Shown in pieces: positions 18,191 to 25,778 of a stretch of DNA of 39,755 nt (positions are counted from its first letter, which is position 1; every line of letters begins with the position of its first letter). The stretch is taken from positions 1 to 39,755 of the forward strand of contig NZ_JAOVZW010000029.1 in the NCBI RefSeq assembly GCF_026460885.1. The letters are read 5' to 3'. A program made the position numbers and the translations under genes. Below the pieces are notes generated by a model. It did not search any database, was not told the origin of the DNA, and saw nothing but the letters and a program-made list of their open reading frames with translations. Source of the DNA: Chryseobacterium formosum (GTDB lineage Bacteria > Bacteroidota > Bacteroidia > Flavobacteriales > Weeksellaceae).

Positions 18191-18853
18191 TTATCTTCTA
18201 TTGTTCTTACGTCTTGTACTGATGATGTTGAAAAGTTTTGCAACATCCCGCAGATGAACTTCGATATCATCATAATATTCATTGAGAGAATGAAGAGTGA
18301 TAATGCCTTTTTCAACATCATGATTGATAATGCGTTTTACTAAAATACCTTTCTCTTTGTGAACGACTACAAAATCCCATTTATCATAATGCAGTTTACT
18401 CATCCAATAATCTTGTCTTATGTTTCTGCAAAGGATGATGTCGCCTTCCAGATAGCTTTCGTATGATCCGTTATCCATACTGTCGCCTTTTACTTCAAAA
18501 CACATATATTCACCTCGGTGCTCTACATCGTCAGTGAAAGGAATTGTAGGTAGACTTTCTATATATTCTTCATCTGCAAAATTATGCAAATAGCCAGCTT
18601 GTGCATATTGATTCGCAAGCGGAACATTCATAACCTTTAGGTCTGAAAAAACTACAGGAGATGCCCCGGTATCTAATTTATTTTGTTGCTCTTCAAGTAG
18701 GTTGTTTACAAAATAAGCGGTCGTTTCAGGTATTTTTCGTTCGCCTTTTTCCCAATATTGTACGGCTCTGGTGCCAACTCCTATTGATTTTGCTATATCA
18801 GCCTGCTTCATTTTTAGTTTCTTCCTGATTTCTTTGAATTCTAAATAGTTCAT
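18191..18853 (-). CDS. Xre-family HTH / S24-peptidase (CI/LexA-like) repressor
   Basis: A 220-aa protein. Residues ~5-40 are an Xre helix-turn-helix (MKQADIAKSIGVGTRAVQYWEKGERKIP). Residues ~75-205 are an S24 autoprotease domain: cleavage-like Ala86-Gly87 in QYAQAGYL, catalytic Ser125 in the GDSM motif and general-base Lys173 in GILVKRI. Ala-Gly, Ser and Lys are in the order and approximate spacing of LexA/CI repressors, so self-cleavage on RecA-ssDNA stimulation is plausible. It is transcribed towards the structural operon and away from a palindrome-overlapped promoter at 18908-18938. It likely represses the small-gene/holin module and perhaps the whole particle operon, analogous to prophage control. 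Direct targets are inferred. Confidence 0.88.
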   Translation of the reverse strand: MNYLEFKEIRKKLKMKQADIAKSIGVGTRAVQYWEKGERKIPETTAYFVNNLLEEQQNKLDTGASPVVFSDLKVMNVPLANQYAQAGYLHNFADEEYIESLPTIPFTDDVEHRGEYMCFEVKGDSMDNGSYESYLEGDIILCRNIRQDYWMSKLHYDKWDFVVVHKEKGILVKRIINHDVEKGIITLHSLNEYYDDIEVHLRDVAKLFNIISTRRKNNRR

Positions 18854-18907
18854 TTTGATATGTTTATAATTAATTTATAAAAAAATACGCAAAATATTCA
18901 TTTTTAA

Positions 18908-18938
18908 TTTTGAAAAACGAACAATGTTCGTATATTTG
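18908..18938 (+). promoter_or_regulatory. Rightward Bacteroidetes-type promoter (TTTTG ... TATATTTG)
   Basis: TATATTTG at 18931-18938 matches the Bacteroidetes -7 box TAnnTTTG exactly, and TTG at 18910-18912 lies 18 bp upstream, within the usual spacing. It points right, away from the repressor gene. A perfect palindrome fills the spacer, as expected for a repressible promoter. The first recognisable gene on this strand is ~800 bp further (19745), so the transcript would have a long leader or another promoter lies closer. Confidence 0.6.
18917..18931. promoter_or_regulatory. Probable repressor operator: 15-bp perfect palindrome
   Basis: ACGAACAATGTTCGT is palindromic around its central base (ACGAACA-A-TGTTCGT). 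It sits 63 bp upstream of the S24 repressor start codon and between the -33 and -7 elements of the opposing promoter, so a bound dimer would block that promoter and could autoregulate the repressor. Half-site-like GAACG also occurs at ~18955. The GAAC half-sites are separated by 3 bp, unlike the 4-bp spacing of the Bacillus LexA box. Confidence 0.65.
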
Positions 18939-19744
18939 TCATGTTGTTAAACTAGAACGATACAAAGATACATAATTATATTATTGATTTAATATTTTTT
19001 TAATACTTGATTGTTGTTTTTAAGCTAAATAATTGCTTGTAATCAGTGAGTTATTATTTGTTTTTGACGCTTTAAGTCGCTTGTAGAAAGGCTTTGGTAT
19101 TTATTTCATATAAGAATATATAAAGTAAAAATATTTCTTTTAAAATTAAAAATATATGAAAAAATATCGGATTTTTAATTTATTAAATGATTTATGTTCG
19201 CTTTTAATAATTGTAAATGAAAAATATGCGCTTTGTTTTGGTTTGAAGCAATCATTTAAGTTTTTGAAATAATAACACAAGTTAAAAAAATAGAATACTG
19301 CAGTTAATGTATAAAATATCGAATAATTATCATCGACAATAAAAATAATGAAACACCCAAAAAGCACAAAAAAAATTATGAAACCAACTTAATTAACATG
19401 TAAAGATTATTTAAAATTTGAATAGAATTTTTTACTCTTTACAGCAAATTACTGATAAGCAAATGCGACTTTTTAATTGTTTATAAAATACTCACTCATT
19501 ATAAACGTTAATAGGATCATTTACAAAAAGTAAAACTTAAGAACAAAGAAGTTAGGTCTGAGAAAATACCACATATCAACTTCTAAAAAACCAAAACTAA
19601 ATTAATGTAATCAGGCATCTGTTAAAGACTTAAAATAAGTCTTTAGGACTCTTATTGACTCAACTGAACTGTGAGAATGTGAGAAATAATAGATGTTTAG
19701 TTCAAAAAAACAAACTTTTTAACATAAATAAAAATTAACCAAAC
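18939..19744. other. Long AT-rich gap with a 9-bp dyad, no recognisable gene
   Basis: About 800 bp of very AT-rich DNA. I see no ORF with family features or sensible start context on either strand. The one clear structure is a perfect 9-bp stem with a 3-nt loop, AAAGACTTA/TAAGTCTTT, at 19624-19644, about 100 bp upstream of the small HTH gene; lacking a T-run, it may be a protein-binding dyad or an RNA leader hairpin. The region probably serves as regulatory DNA and leader for the module to its right. Confidence 0.5.
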
Positions 19745-19900
19745 ATGAAACGTAGCAAAGAATTAGTAGAAAAAAGAAAAGATTTTGTAATTGATTATGT
19801 AAAGCGTAACCAAAACAAACAGATGAAAGTAATTGTAACAGAGTTAATGGAAATGTTATTCCTGTCTGAAAGAACCATCTATAACATTATTCAGGGATAG
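19745..19900 (+). CDS. Small helix-turn-helix protein
   Basis: A 51-aa protein (MKRSKELVEKRKDFVIDYVKRNQNK...) not listed by length-filtered gene calling. The C-terminal half, VIVTELMEMLFLSERTIYNIIQG, reads as a helix-turn-helix of the resolvase/transposase-like kind (helix, 'LSERTIYNII' recognition helix). The N-terminal half is a charged helix. It is the first gene of the module divergent from the S24 repressor, spaced 11 bp from the next gene, so it may be a Cro-like or activator partner in the switch. I recognise similar short proteins from Bacteroidetes phage-like loci, but not a characterised member. Confidence 0.7.
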   Translation: MKRSKELVEKRKDFVIDYVKRNQNKQMKVIVTELMEMLFLSERTIYNIIQG

Positions 19901-19911
19901 AGTATCAAAAA

Positions 19912-20136
19912 ATGAAGGCTAGGAAAATCAATTTAAAGCGAAAAAAACAACTGAAAAAATTAGAAACCATGAAACAAAAGAGAATAAAAAGAATAAAAAA
20001 GAACAGAGCAAAACGGCAAATGCCTGTAAGAGACATCAATGATCTTATCGATGAATTAGCTTATCTGGATGAAAATGAAAATATTCTGAAAAGCAAACGG
20101 TTTTTAGATGATATGTACATACTTGATTTTGAATAA
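19912..20136 (+). CDS. Small highly basic protein, unknown
   Basis: A 74-aa protein. The first ~45 residues are extremely Lys/Arg-rich (KARKINLKRKKQLKKLETMKQKRIKRIKKN) and likely helical, suited to nucleic-acid binding. The last ~30 residues are acidic (DLIDELAYLDENENIL, DDMYILDFE), so the protein is sharply bipolar. It begins 11 bp after the HTH gene and precedes the holin-like gene, so it belongs to the same putative transcript. No family recognised; a regulatory or nucleoid-binding role is only a guess. Confidence 0.6.
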   Translation: MKARKINLKRKKQLKKLETMKQKRIKRIKKNRAKRQMPVRDINDLIDELAYLDENENILKSKRFLDDMYILDFE

Positions 20137-20190
20137 TTAAGCATCTGAAAATTACAAAAACAAAACTTCTAACCAAGAATATAGGAAATA

Positions 20191-20568
20191 ATGAATTTAG
20201 ATAGTATAAAAGCACTCTTCATCGGCACAGCAATAGCGTTTTCGGGAGGATTGCTAAGGGTGTTGGTTTCCATACAGAATAAAGAGAAAAAACAACCATG
20301 GGAACACTTTATCACATTGGCAATAGTAGTGATTGTTGGTCTCACCATGAGTTATTTAATGAACAAAGCTGAATTGCACGACAAATGGTACTCTACAGGA
20401 GTACTGTTTGTGCTTGGCTACGGCTATGATAAATTTTTGAAAATGATCACCAATAATCTCCCAAACTGGATTGATACAGCAGTGAGTCTTTTTATTGAAA
20501 CCAGATACGGCGTAAAGACAGACAGGCATTTTGATGTGGAAGAAGAGAAGAAAGATGATGCAGTCTAA
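20191..20568 (+). CDS. Holin-like membrane protein
   Basis: A 125-aa protein with three hydrophobic segments: ~8-28 (LFIGTAIAFSGGLLRVLVSI), ~40-58 (FITLAIVVIVGLTMSYLM) and ~66-83 (WYSTGVLFVLGYGYDKFL), and a charged C-terminal tail (DVEEEKKDDAV). Size, three short helices and the charged cytoplasmic tail fit phage holins (class I/LydA-like). In context, downstream of a phage-type repressor and next to an injection-system cargo gene, it could permeabilise the producer for particle release. No endolysin gene is visible in this window. Alternative: an unrelated small membrane protein. The holin call rests on topology and context only. Confidence 0.5.
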   Translation: MNLDSIKALFIGTAIAFSGGLLRVLVSIQNKEKKQPWEHFITLAIVVIVGLTMSYLMNKAELHDKWYSTGVLFVLGYGYDKFLKMITNNLPNWIDTAVSLFIETRYGVKTDRHFDVEEEKKDDAV

Positions 20569-20895
20569 TAAAAAATAAGTTGTGAAAAACTCTTTACTGC
20601 AATTACGGAAACCATCACTCAAAAAACGAATAATTCTCCCTGAAAAGAATGAATTTTGAAAATGAAAAACCTGAAAACTCAAATTAACGAGAAATAAAAA
20701 TGATAAGTGGTTCAGCATTACCTGTTTCTCATCACTTAGTTGAATTACCACTTCTAAATACTCAATTTCTTTAAAAAAGATCTGCCGTTCCCGGTTTGAT
20801 TTTTCACTTCAGCAGGTAGGTATAGAGCACAACAAGACGAGTTGTGCTTTATATACCTTTTTAAAATAATATGTAATTTAAAAAATACCAAGTCA
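20569..20895. other. 327-bp leader region upstream of the effector gene
   Basis: No gene seen. Part of it (about 20595-20665: CTGCAATTACGGAA ... GAATGAATTTTGAAAA) weakly resembles the leader repeats upstream of the tail-fibre genes at 33711 and 35907. The right end contains the hairpin described separately. It probably carries the terminator of the holin transcript and the promoter/leader of the effector. Confidence 0.45.
20826..20848 (+). terminator. Hairpin upstream of effector start
   Basis: AGCACAAC at 20826-20833 and GTTGTGCT at 20841-20848 form a perfect 8-bp stem with a 7-nt loop. The following TTATATACCTTTTT is T-rich but interrupted. It ends 47 bp before the chosen ATG of the effector gene. 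It could terminate the holin transcript or be a leader structure for the effector mRNA. Confidence 0.5.
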
Positions 20896-23800
20896 ATGAA
20901 AGCAGCAAAACCTGTAGAAATAGACAATAAATCCCATAAAAACCAAAGCAAAAAGCAAAAGCAGAAAGAGCCTGTAGTTGTTCATCAATCTGAGGTAGAA
21001 GTGGGTACACAAACACAAAAACTAACCAGTTCGACTGTGTTGAACGGATCAGCAAATCCTAATGGTAACGCAGTTAGTTTTAATGGTGTCATTCCGGCTG
21101 TTCATGGTTCACAAACCATTTACGATCAGGGCTCAGAAATCATGTATCAAAAACATCAGGAGAGTTTAGCTCAAACTGGTGATGTCAATCATCCCGATAC
21201 CAAGAATATGGAAAAGAGTTATATGGCAACATTGGGCGCGAGTCAGCTCCAGAATTATACTGATGTTAAGTCCGGAACTTTTCCAAAAACGTTGGAGCAG
21301 CAGGCGATGGTTCATCAACAAAGTAAAAAGATCGAAACAACAGATCCTGCTGTAAAACCTTCAGATAAAAAAGGAATACCTATGAAATCTGATGGTGCAA
21401 ATACGGATCAAGCTCAATTAATGAGTGACAAAGCAGAAACAGCCGAAATTGAAAAGGTATCACCAAATGCGAATAGTAATCCTGAATTTACGGCATTAAG
21501 CGGGAAAATTGGTAGTACGGCTAAGCAGCAAAAACAGCATGAGACATCAGGCAAAGCAACAAACGATGCACAAGCTGCAGCTCCATCACCAAGTAACGAG
21601 CGCCAAAGTTTGGCACAGGCGAGTCAGGTAAATTTCATGGGTGCGCAGGATCCAGGAATGTTCAAGAAAGAAGATTTCAAAGCTTTATTGAGTGAGAAAA
21701 TACACAATATTGAGCTTCCTGCTAATGAAAAGGAAGCAGATGAGTTCGAAAAACACAACAATATAAACGAAGTCAATCAAAAAGCAGTCGGAGATGTGAA
21801 GAAGGAAAAGAATGTCGCAGCACATGATATTGCTTCTGCTACCGCAACAAAACCGGATATTGCATCACAGCCTCATCGTGCAGTTGCAAAAATGCCAACA
21901 CAAAATGTAGGTAAAGCTCCATCTATTCCAAATGCTGCTAAAGCGATGCCTGTAAAAAGAACTGCGGCAAGTGTAGAACAACCTATTCAGGAACAAACCG
22001 CAAGCATCGACAGCGAAATGAAAGCTAATGGAGTAACCGATAAGATGTTGGCAAATTCCAATGAACCTTCGTTTACAGATGCTTTAGATCAAAAGAATAA
22101 AGCGAAAATCCAAAGTGTTGAAGCAACTCAGCAGTTTAGAAACAACGAATCTAAGGAGTTGTCAAAAGCCCGTACTGATGCACAAGCACAAGCGGCAAGT
22201 CATATTAGTGGAATGCATGGTGCAAGAAAAGGTGGATTGGGCAGTGTACATGGTGATCAAAAACAAACTTCAGCTAAAGACAGCCAAAAACGAAAAGAAA
22301 TTGCCGATCATATTAATGGCATTTATGTGAGCTCCAAAGCAGATGTAGATGGAATTTTAAAGAATTTGGATACATCGGTAGCGCAGAAATTTGAGGACGG
22401 AAGTAAACAAGCTAAAAAAGAATTTGAAAAGCACGTTGAGAAAGAAATGAGTGCCTATAAACGCAGACGTTATGGAGAAGCGTATGCAAAACATGGTGCT
22501 TTGGTTACAGCTGCAACATGGTTGTGGGATAAACTCACCAGCTTACCTGATGAAGTCAATCAATACTTTGAAAGTGGTAAAAAACTCTACATTAAAATCA
22601 TGGATGGTCATGTTGATAAAATTGCCGGTCATGTTACCACCCAGCTTAACACAGCCAAAACCAGAATTGCCAAAGGCAAAAAAGATGTACAGACTTATGT
22701 CGACAGTTTATCGCCAAGCTTAAGGAAAATAGGGAAAGATGCTATTGTAGATATCCAAAGTAAATTTAATGCGTTGGAAGAAAGCGTAAACAGTAAAAAA
22801 GATGCATTGATTGATGTTTTGGCTAAAAAATATGCCGACAATATTGCTAGTATTGATACCCGAATTGCAGATTTAAAAGCACAAAACAGCGGATTGATAA
22901 ACAAAGCTCTTGATGTGCTAAAAACCAGTGTGTTCGCTATTATTATTGAAATTAAAAATACGCTTACCAATCTATTATCCGGTGTTATCAGTGCGATTCA
23001 GGCGATTATTATGGATCCGATAGGATTCTTCAAAAACCTTATTGCCGGAGTTTCGCAAGGATTTACCAATTTCGGAGCCAATATTTGGACGCACCTTAAA
23101 ACAGGTTTCTTCGGATGGTTAACCGGAGCAATGAAAGGTATTTCTTTAACGATGCCGGAAGATGTATTCTCTTTAAAAGGTGTATTCTCGATTACTTCGC
23201 AGGTGCTTGGTTTAACCTGGGGCGGAATCAGATCGATTGGAGCCAGAGTAATAGGTGAACCTGTAATGAAAGTTCTTGAGACTGCTTCTGAAAAAGGTCT
23301 TGAAATAGTGCAGGTTGTCCGTAAAGACGGTGCTGCCGGACTTTGGGAATACCTGAAAGATCAATTTGCCGACCTTAAAACGACGGTGATGGATGCCATT
23401 ATGGACATTATCCAATCTCAGGTAATTCAGGCGGGGATTAAATTCGTACTAGGCTTACTTACTCCAGTAGGAGCATTTATAAAAGCAGCAATGGCGATTA
23501 TAGATGTGGTAAAATTCTTCATCCAGCGAGCAGCACAAATTATGGAATTGGTAAAAGCATTTACCGACAGTATAAAAGCAATTGCGAGCGGGAATGTAGG
23601 CGCAGTAGCCAAATCAATAGAAAATGCATTGGGAAGAGCTGTTCCTGTACTGATTGGCTTTTTAGCTTCATTGCTGAATCTAGGCGGATTGGCTGATAAA
23701 ATATTGAATGTTATCAGAAAAATACGTCAGCGTATTGAGAATGCGATTGTGAAGTTCTGGAACTTTATTAAAGGTAAGGCTGCTAAACTGTTGAGTAAAA

Positions 23801-24891
23801 CAGGAATTGGGAAACTTGGTAAGAAGAAGGAAAAGGTTGATGATAAACATATCAAAAATATGGATTCTGAAATCGCCCCTGAACCATTTACGATGAATGG
23901 AGAAAAGCATACTCTGATGTTTGAAAATGGGGAGATCTATATGGCGAGTGAGAAATTACCATTAACAACTAAACTTAACAGGTTTAGAGATTATGTAGAA
24001 GATCATCCTGATGAATTTAAAGGAAAAGGAGTATTACAAGGGATTATCAGATTGCAGAAAAGAAATAATGATGTAAGAAGAGAATTGATCAACGCTAAGA
24101 GAACTGTAGAGAGTGATATAAATAAGGTTAGAAAAGAGGATGCACAAGCAGATCTTGATAAGCTAAGTAAAGAAGTCCATGATTTTGGAGAAGAATTTAA
24201 ACTAAATGATTTAACAGCCCCAAAAGGAAAAAAACTACATAATAAATTCTTCCCTTATAAAATAGGAACACAATTGCTTGAAGGAGGAAGTAAAAGGATT
24301 ACTTATGGATATGAAGAAGGTAACCAAAAGTTTACTATAGATATACCTGCAAGCGGATATCCAACTAAAGTAGTAGGAGATCAACTTACCTTACATGATT
24401 TAGGAAGAGGTTACACGCAAGATCCCGACGGGAAAGTTAAGAATACGGGAATGGATGCTGCTCATATTATTGCCAATATGTTTGGAGGAAGCGGCTATAA
24501 AATAGGTGAAAATATTGTTGCTACAAGTGCTGAATATAATCAGAAAACGATGAGGAGACGAGAAGATCAAATTAGAGATTTTGTCGAACAGTCTGCCGAT
24601 GCGAGTTATTTTAAAATGGATGTACATTTGCAGTATTCTGAAGATAATACTATATTTGAAATGTCTGAAGTAAGAAAACAATTAGCGGAATATACAACAA
24701 CTGATGATGAGCGAAATATGTTGACTGATGAAGAGTTAAAAACAAGGATTTTGGAAAATCTAAAAAAGACTAGCCAAAAGAGACTCCAAGAAGTGATTTA
24801 CAATGTATTTCTTTACGACAGTAATAAAGAAGAAATTGATTTTGCAATATTTGAAATAAAAGAATCAGACTTATTATTTGGAACAAAATAA
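20896..24891 (+). CDS. Probable eCIS effector: polymorphic toxin with C-terminal DNA/RNA non-specific endonuclease
   Basis: A 1331-aa protein; ATG 20896 is preferred over the in-frame TTG at 20842, which lies inside a hairpin. Residues ~1-530 are low-complexity, Gln/Ala/Lys-rich and probably disordered. Residues ~545-970 form a long helical, partly hydrophobic region (DPIGFFKNLIAGVSQGFTNF, GFFGWLTGAM, LLTPVGAFIKAAMAIIDVV, ALGRAVPVLIGFLASLLNLGG) of a kind I recognise in large eCIS-associated toxins that otherwise carry a DUF4157 core; no HExxH or DUF4157 is visible here. The C-terminus holds a His-Me finger nuclease: D1187 and H1190 (GMDAAHII), N1206 (GENIV), N1215 (EYNQ) and E1223. The N-N-E spacing (9 and 8) equals Serratia nuclease N110/N119/E127, and D three before H matches its DRGH. 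The likely immunity gene starts 5 bp downstream. Confidence 0.8.
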   Translation: MKAAKPVEIDNKSHKNQSKKQKQKEPVVVHQSEVEVGTQTQKLTSSTVLNGSANPNGNAVSFNGVIPAVHGSQTIYDQGSEIMYQKHQESLAQTGDVNHPDTKNMEKSYMATLGASQLQNYTDVKSGTFPKTLEQQAMVHQQSKKIETTDPAVKPSDKKGIPMKSDGANTDQAQLMSDKAETAEIEKVSPNANSNPEFTALSGKIGSTAKQQKQHETSGKATNDAQAAAPSPSNERQSLAQASQVNFMGAQDPGMFKKEDFKALLSEKIHNIELPANEKEADEFEKHNNINEVNQKAVGDVKKEKNVAAHDIASATATKPDIASQPHRAVAKMPTQNVGKAPSIPNAAKAMPVKRTAASVEQPIQEQTASIDSEMKANGVTDKMLANSNEPSFTDALDQKNKAKIQSVEATQQFRNNESKELSKARTDAQAQAASHISGMHGARKGGLGSVHGDQKQTSAKDSQKRKEIADHINGIYVSSKADVDGILKNLDTSVAQKFEDGSKQAKKEFEKHVEKEMSAYKRRRYGEAYAKHGALVTAATWLWDKLTSLPDEVNQYFESGKKLYIKIMDGHVDKIAGHVTTQLNTAKTRIAKGKKDVQTYVDSLSPSLRKIGKDAIVDIQSKFNALEESVNSKKDALIDVLAKKYADNIASIDTRIADLKAQNSGLINKALDVLKTSVFAIIIEIKNTLTNLLSGVISAIQAIIMDPIGFFKNLIAGVSQGFTNFGANIWTHLKTGFFGWLTGAMKGISLTMPEDVFSLKGVFSITSQVLGLTWGGIRSIGARVIGEPVMKVLETASEKGLEIVQVVRKDGAAGLWEYLKDQFADLKTTVMDAIMDIIQSQVIQAGIKFVLGLLTPVGAFIKAAMAIIDVVKFFIQRAAQIMELVKAFTDSIKAIASGNVGAVAKSIENALGRAVPVLIGFLASLLNLGGLADKILNVIRKIRQRIENAIVKFWNFIKGKAAKLLSKTGIGKLGKKKEKVDDKHIKNMDSEIAPEPFTMNGEKHTLMFENGEIYMASEKLPLTTKLNRFRDYVEDHPDEFKGKGVLQGIIRLQKRNNDVRRELINAKRTVESDINKVRKEDAQADLDKLSKEVHDFGEEFKLNDLTAPKGKKLHNKFFPYKIGTQLLEGGSKRITYGYEEGNQKFTIDIPASGYPTKVVGDQLTLHDLGRGYTQDPDGKVKNTGMDAAHIIANMFGGSGYKIGENIVATSAEYNQKTMRRREDQIRDFVEQSADASYFKMDVHLQYSEDNTIFEMSEVRKQLAEYTTTDDERNMLTDEELKTRILENLKKTSQKRLQEVIYNVFLYDSNKEEIDFAIFEIKESDLLFGTK

Positions 24892-24896
24892 AAAAA

Positions 24897-25466
24897 ATGA
24901 AAGAAATAAAAGAACTTATCGAAAATTATATTGAAGCAGAATTTAAAGCAAATAAAGGCAAATATGATATTCAAATTTCCGATTTACAGTACAATGAATT
25001 GGAAAGAGATGCTTACTCATTTTATCATTCAATAAACTCCAACCCTTTTGGAAGAGGTGGTAGTATAGACAGGATTATCGGAGATGAGATTTGGGTTAAT
25101 AGATATCTGAAAAAATATGAAAAAATAATCCCACGAACTTTATTTCAAATTAAGCAATACAAAAATCCAAAAGTAGGAGAAGGATTAGAAAGATGGTTAG
25201 TTAATGATGAAATTTTTGCTTGCTATACAAGTTACACAGAAAATACTGGAAGAGAATTAGGATATAATAAACTTTTTTATGTAGCCGAAACAAATGAGGG
25301 GATGAAAATAATATATGATTTAACTTTTGGTGTTAAAGAACCAGAATGGCGTCACTCACACGATTTAAAAATAAATCAGGTGAAAAATCCAGGAGAACTT
25401 ATCGCTGTTGAAAAATATCAAGCTCCAGAAGAAGCTAATAGCTTAGCTGATTATAATGCAGAATAA
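24897..25466 (+). CDS. Probable immunity protein to the nuclease effector (NTF2-like shape)
   Basis: A 189-aa acidic cytoplasmic protein starting 5 bp after the nuclease toxin stop, the standard place for cognate immunity. It opens with a helix (MKEIKELIENYIEAEFKANKG) followed by a beta-rich middle (EIFACYTSYTENTGRELGYNKLFYVAETNEGMKIIYDLTFG), which resembles NTF2-fold immunity families; it ends PGELIAVEKYQAPEE. The same layout, with a matching tail (KTLKKPIYIERYLEPLDD), occurs in the orphan protein at 27885-28424, suggesting distant homology. It would protect the producer from nuclease leakage during assembly. Function inferred from position; fold from pattern only. Confidence 0.72.
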   Translation: MKEIKELIENYIEAEFKANKGKYDIQISDLQYNELERDAYSFYHSINSNPFGRGGSIDRIIGDEIWVNRYLKKYEKIIPRTLFQIKQYKNPKVGEGLERWLVNDEIFACYTSYTENTGRELGYNKLFYVAETNEGMKIIYDLTFGVKEPEWRHSHDLKINQVKNPGELIAVEKYQAPEEANSLADYNAE

Positions 25467-25486
25467 AACAATTAAAAATTAAAATT

Positions 25487-25519
25487 AAAGCGGAACTTCA
25501 TTTGAAGTTTCGCTTTTTT
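25487..25519 (+). terminator. Rho-independent terminator after effector-immunity pair
   Basis: AAAGCGGAACTTC pairs with GAAGTTTCGCTTT (one G-T wobble) around ATTT, followed by TTTT. It lies ~20 bp after the immunity stop and closes the effector-immunity transcript. Confidence 0.85.
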
Positions 25520-25632
25520 ATGCGCTTTATTGATAAAACAAATCCCTAGTTATCGTACGAATCCTTTAATATGATATTTTTATTATCCAATAATTTTTTA
25601 AAAAGTTTTTATCTTTATCAAAAACATAATTG

Positions 25633-25716
25633 ATGAGTCGCAATTATAGGTTCTATAACCCTGAAGGATTATATTTCGTAAGTTTTGCTGGATTTTTAAA
25701 GATTATAATTTTCTAA
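25633..25716 (+). pseudogene. N-terminal remnant of a RAYT (Y1_Tnp) transposase
   Basis: A 27-residue frame opening MSRNYRFYNPEGLYFVSFAG and stopping at TAA 25714. That opening is the stereotyped start of Bacteroidetes REP-associated tyrosine transposases ('MSR.Y.F.NPEGLYFVSFA'), but the HIH motif and the rest are missing. It is a different lineage from the MKEGYTI-type RAYTs further right. It marks an old insertion/deletion point between the active toxin pair and the first orphan immunity cassette. The rest of the 25520-25740 gap shows nothing else. Confidence 0.7.
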
Positions 25717-25743
25717 ACCATACGATGCAATCGTGCGGCAGCG

Positions 25744-25776
25744 AGGGAAAATCATGTCATTACAGAAATAAAATAA
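25744..25776 (+). pseudogene. Toxin C-terminal tail scar 1 (ends ..RENHVITEIK)
   Basis: Reading frame RENHVITEIK-stop ends 2 bp before the ATG of the 384-aa gene. The same tail (WENHVIKEIK-stop) with 2 bp spacing precedes the paralogous gene at 29084, where a longer stretch of the ancestral protein survives. This shows that the immunity-like gene once followed a toxin gene whose body is gone. Only ~10 codons are recognisable here. Confidence 0.65.
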
Positions 25777-25778
25777 TT

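Noticed and set aside
18917..18931. Reading the palindrome as a canonical Gram-positive LexA box
   Set aside because: The GAAC/GTTC half-sites are 3 bp apart rather than 4, and the adjacent gene is an Xre-S24 phage-type repressor, so a dedicated operator is more likely.
20842..20895. TTG start giving an 18-residue longer effector
   Set aside because: The extension lies in a perfect hairpin stem and T-rich leader; ATG 20896 opens with a charged sequence typical of the protein body.
20896..22500. DUF4157 (HExxH) core domain in the effector N-terminus
   Set aside because: No HExxH motif or matching block is visible; only the central hydrophobic region resembles DUF4157-linked eCIS toxins.
25725..25778. 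18-residue N-terminal extension (MQSCGSEGKSCHYRNK..) of the 384-aa gene
   Set aside because: The paralogue at 29084 starts at the equivalent of 25779, and the upstream DNA encodes a toxin tail in another frame.
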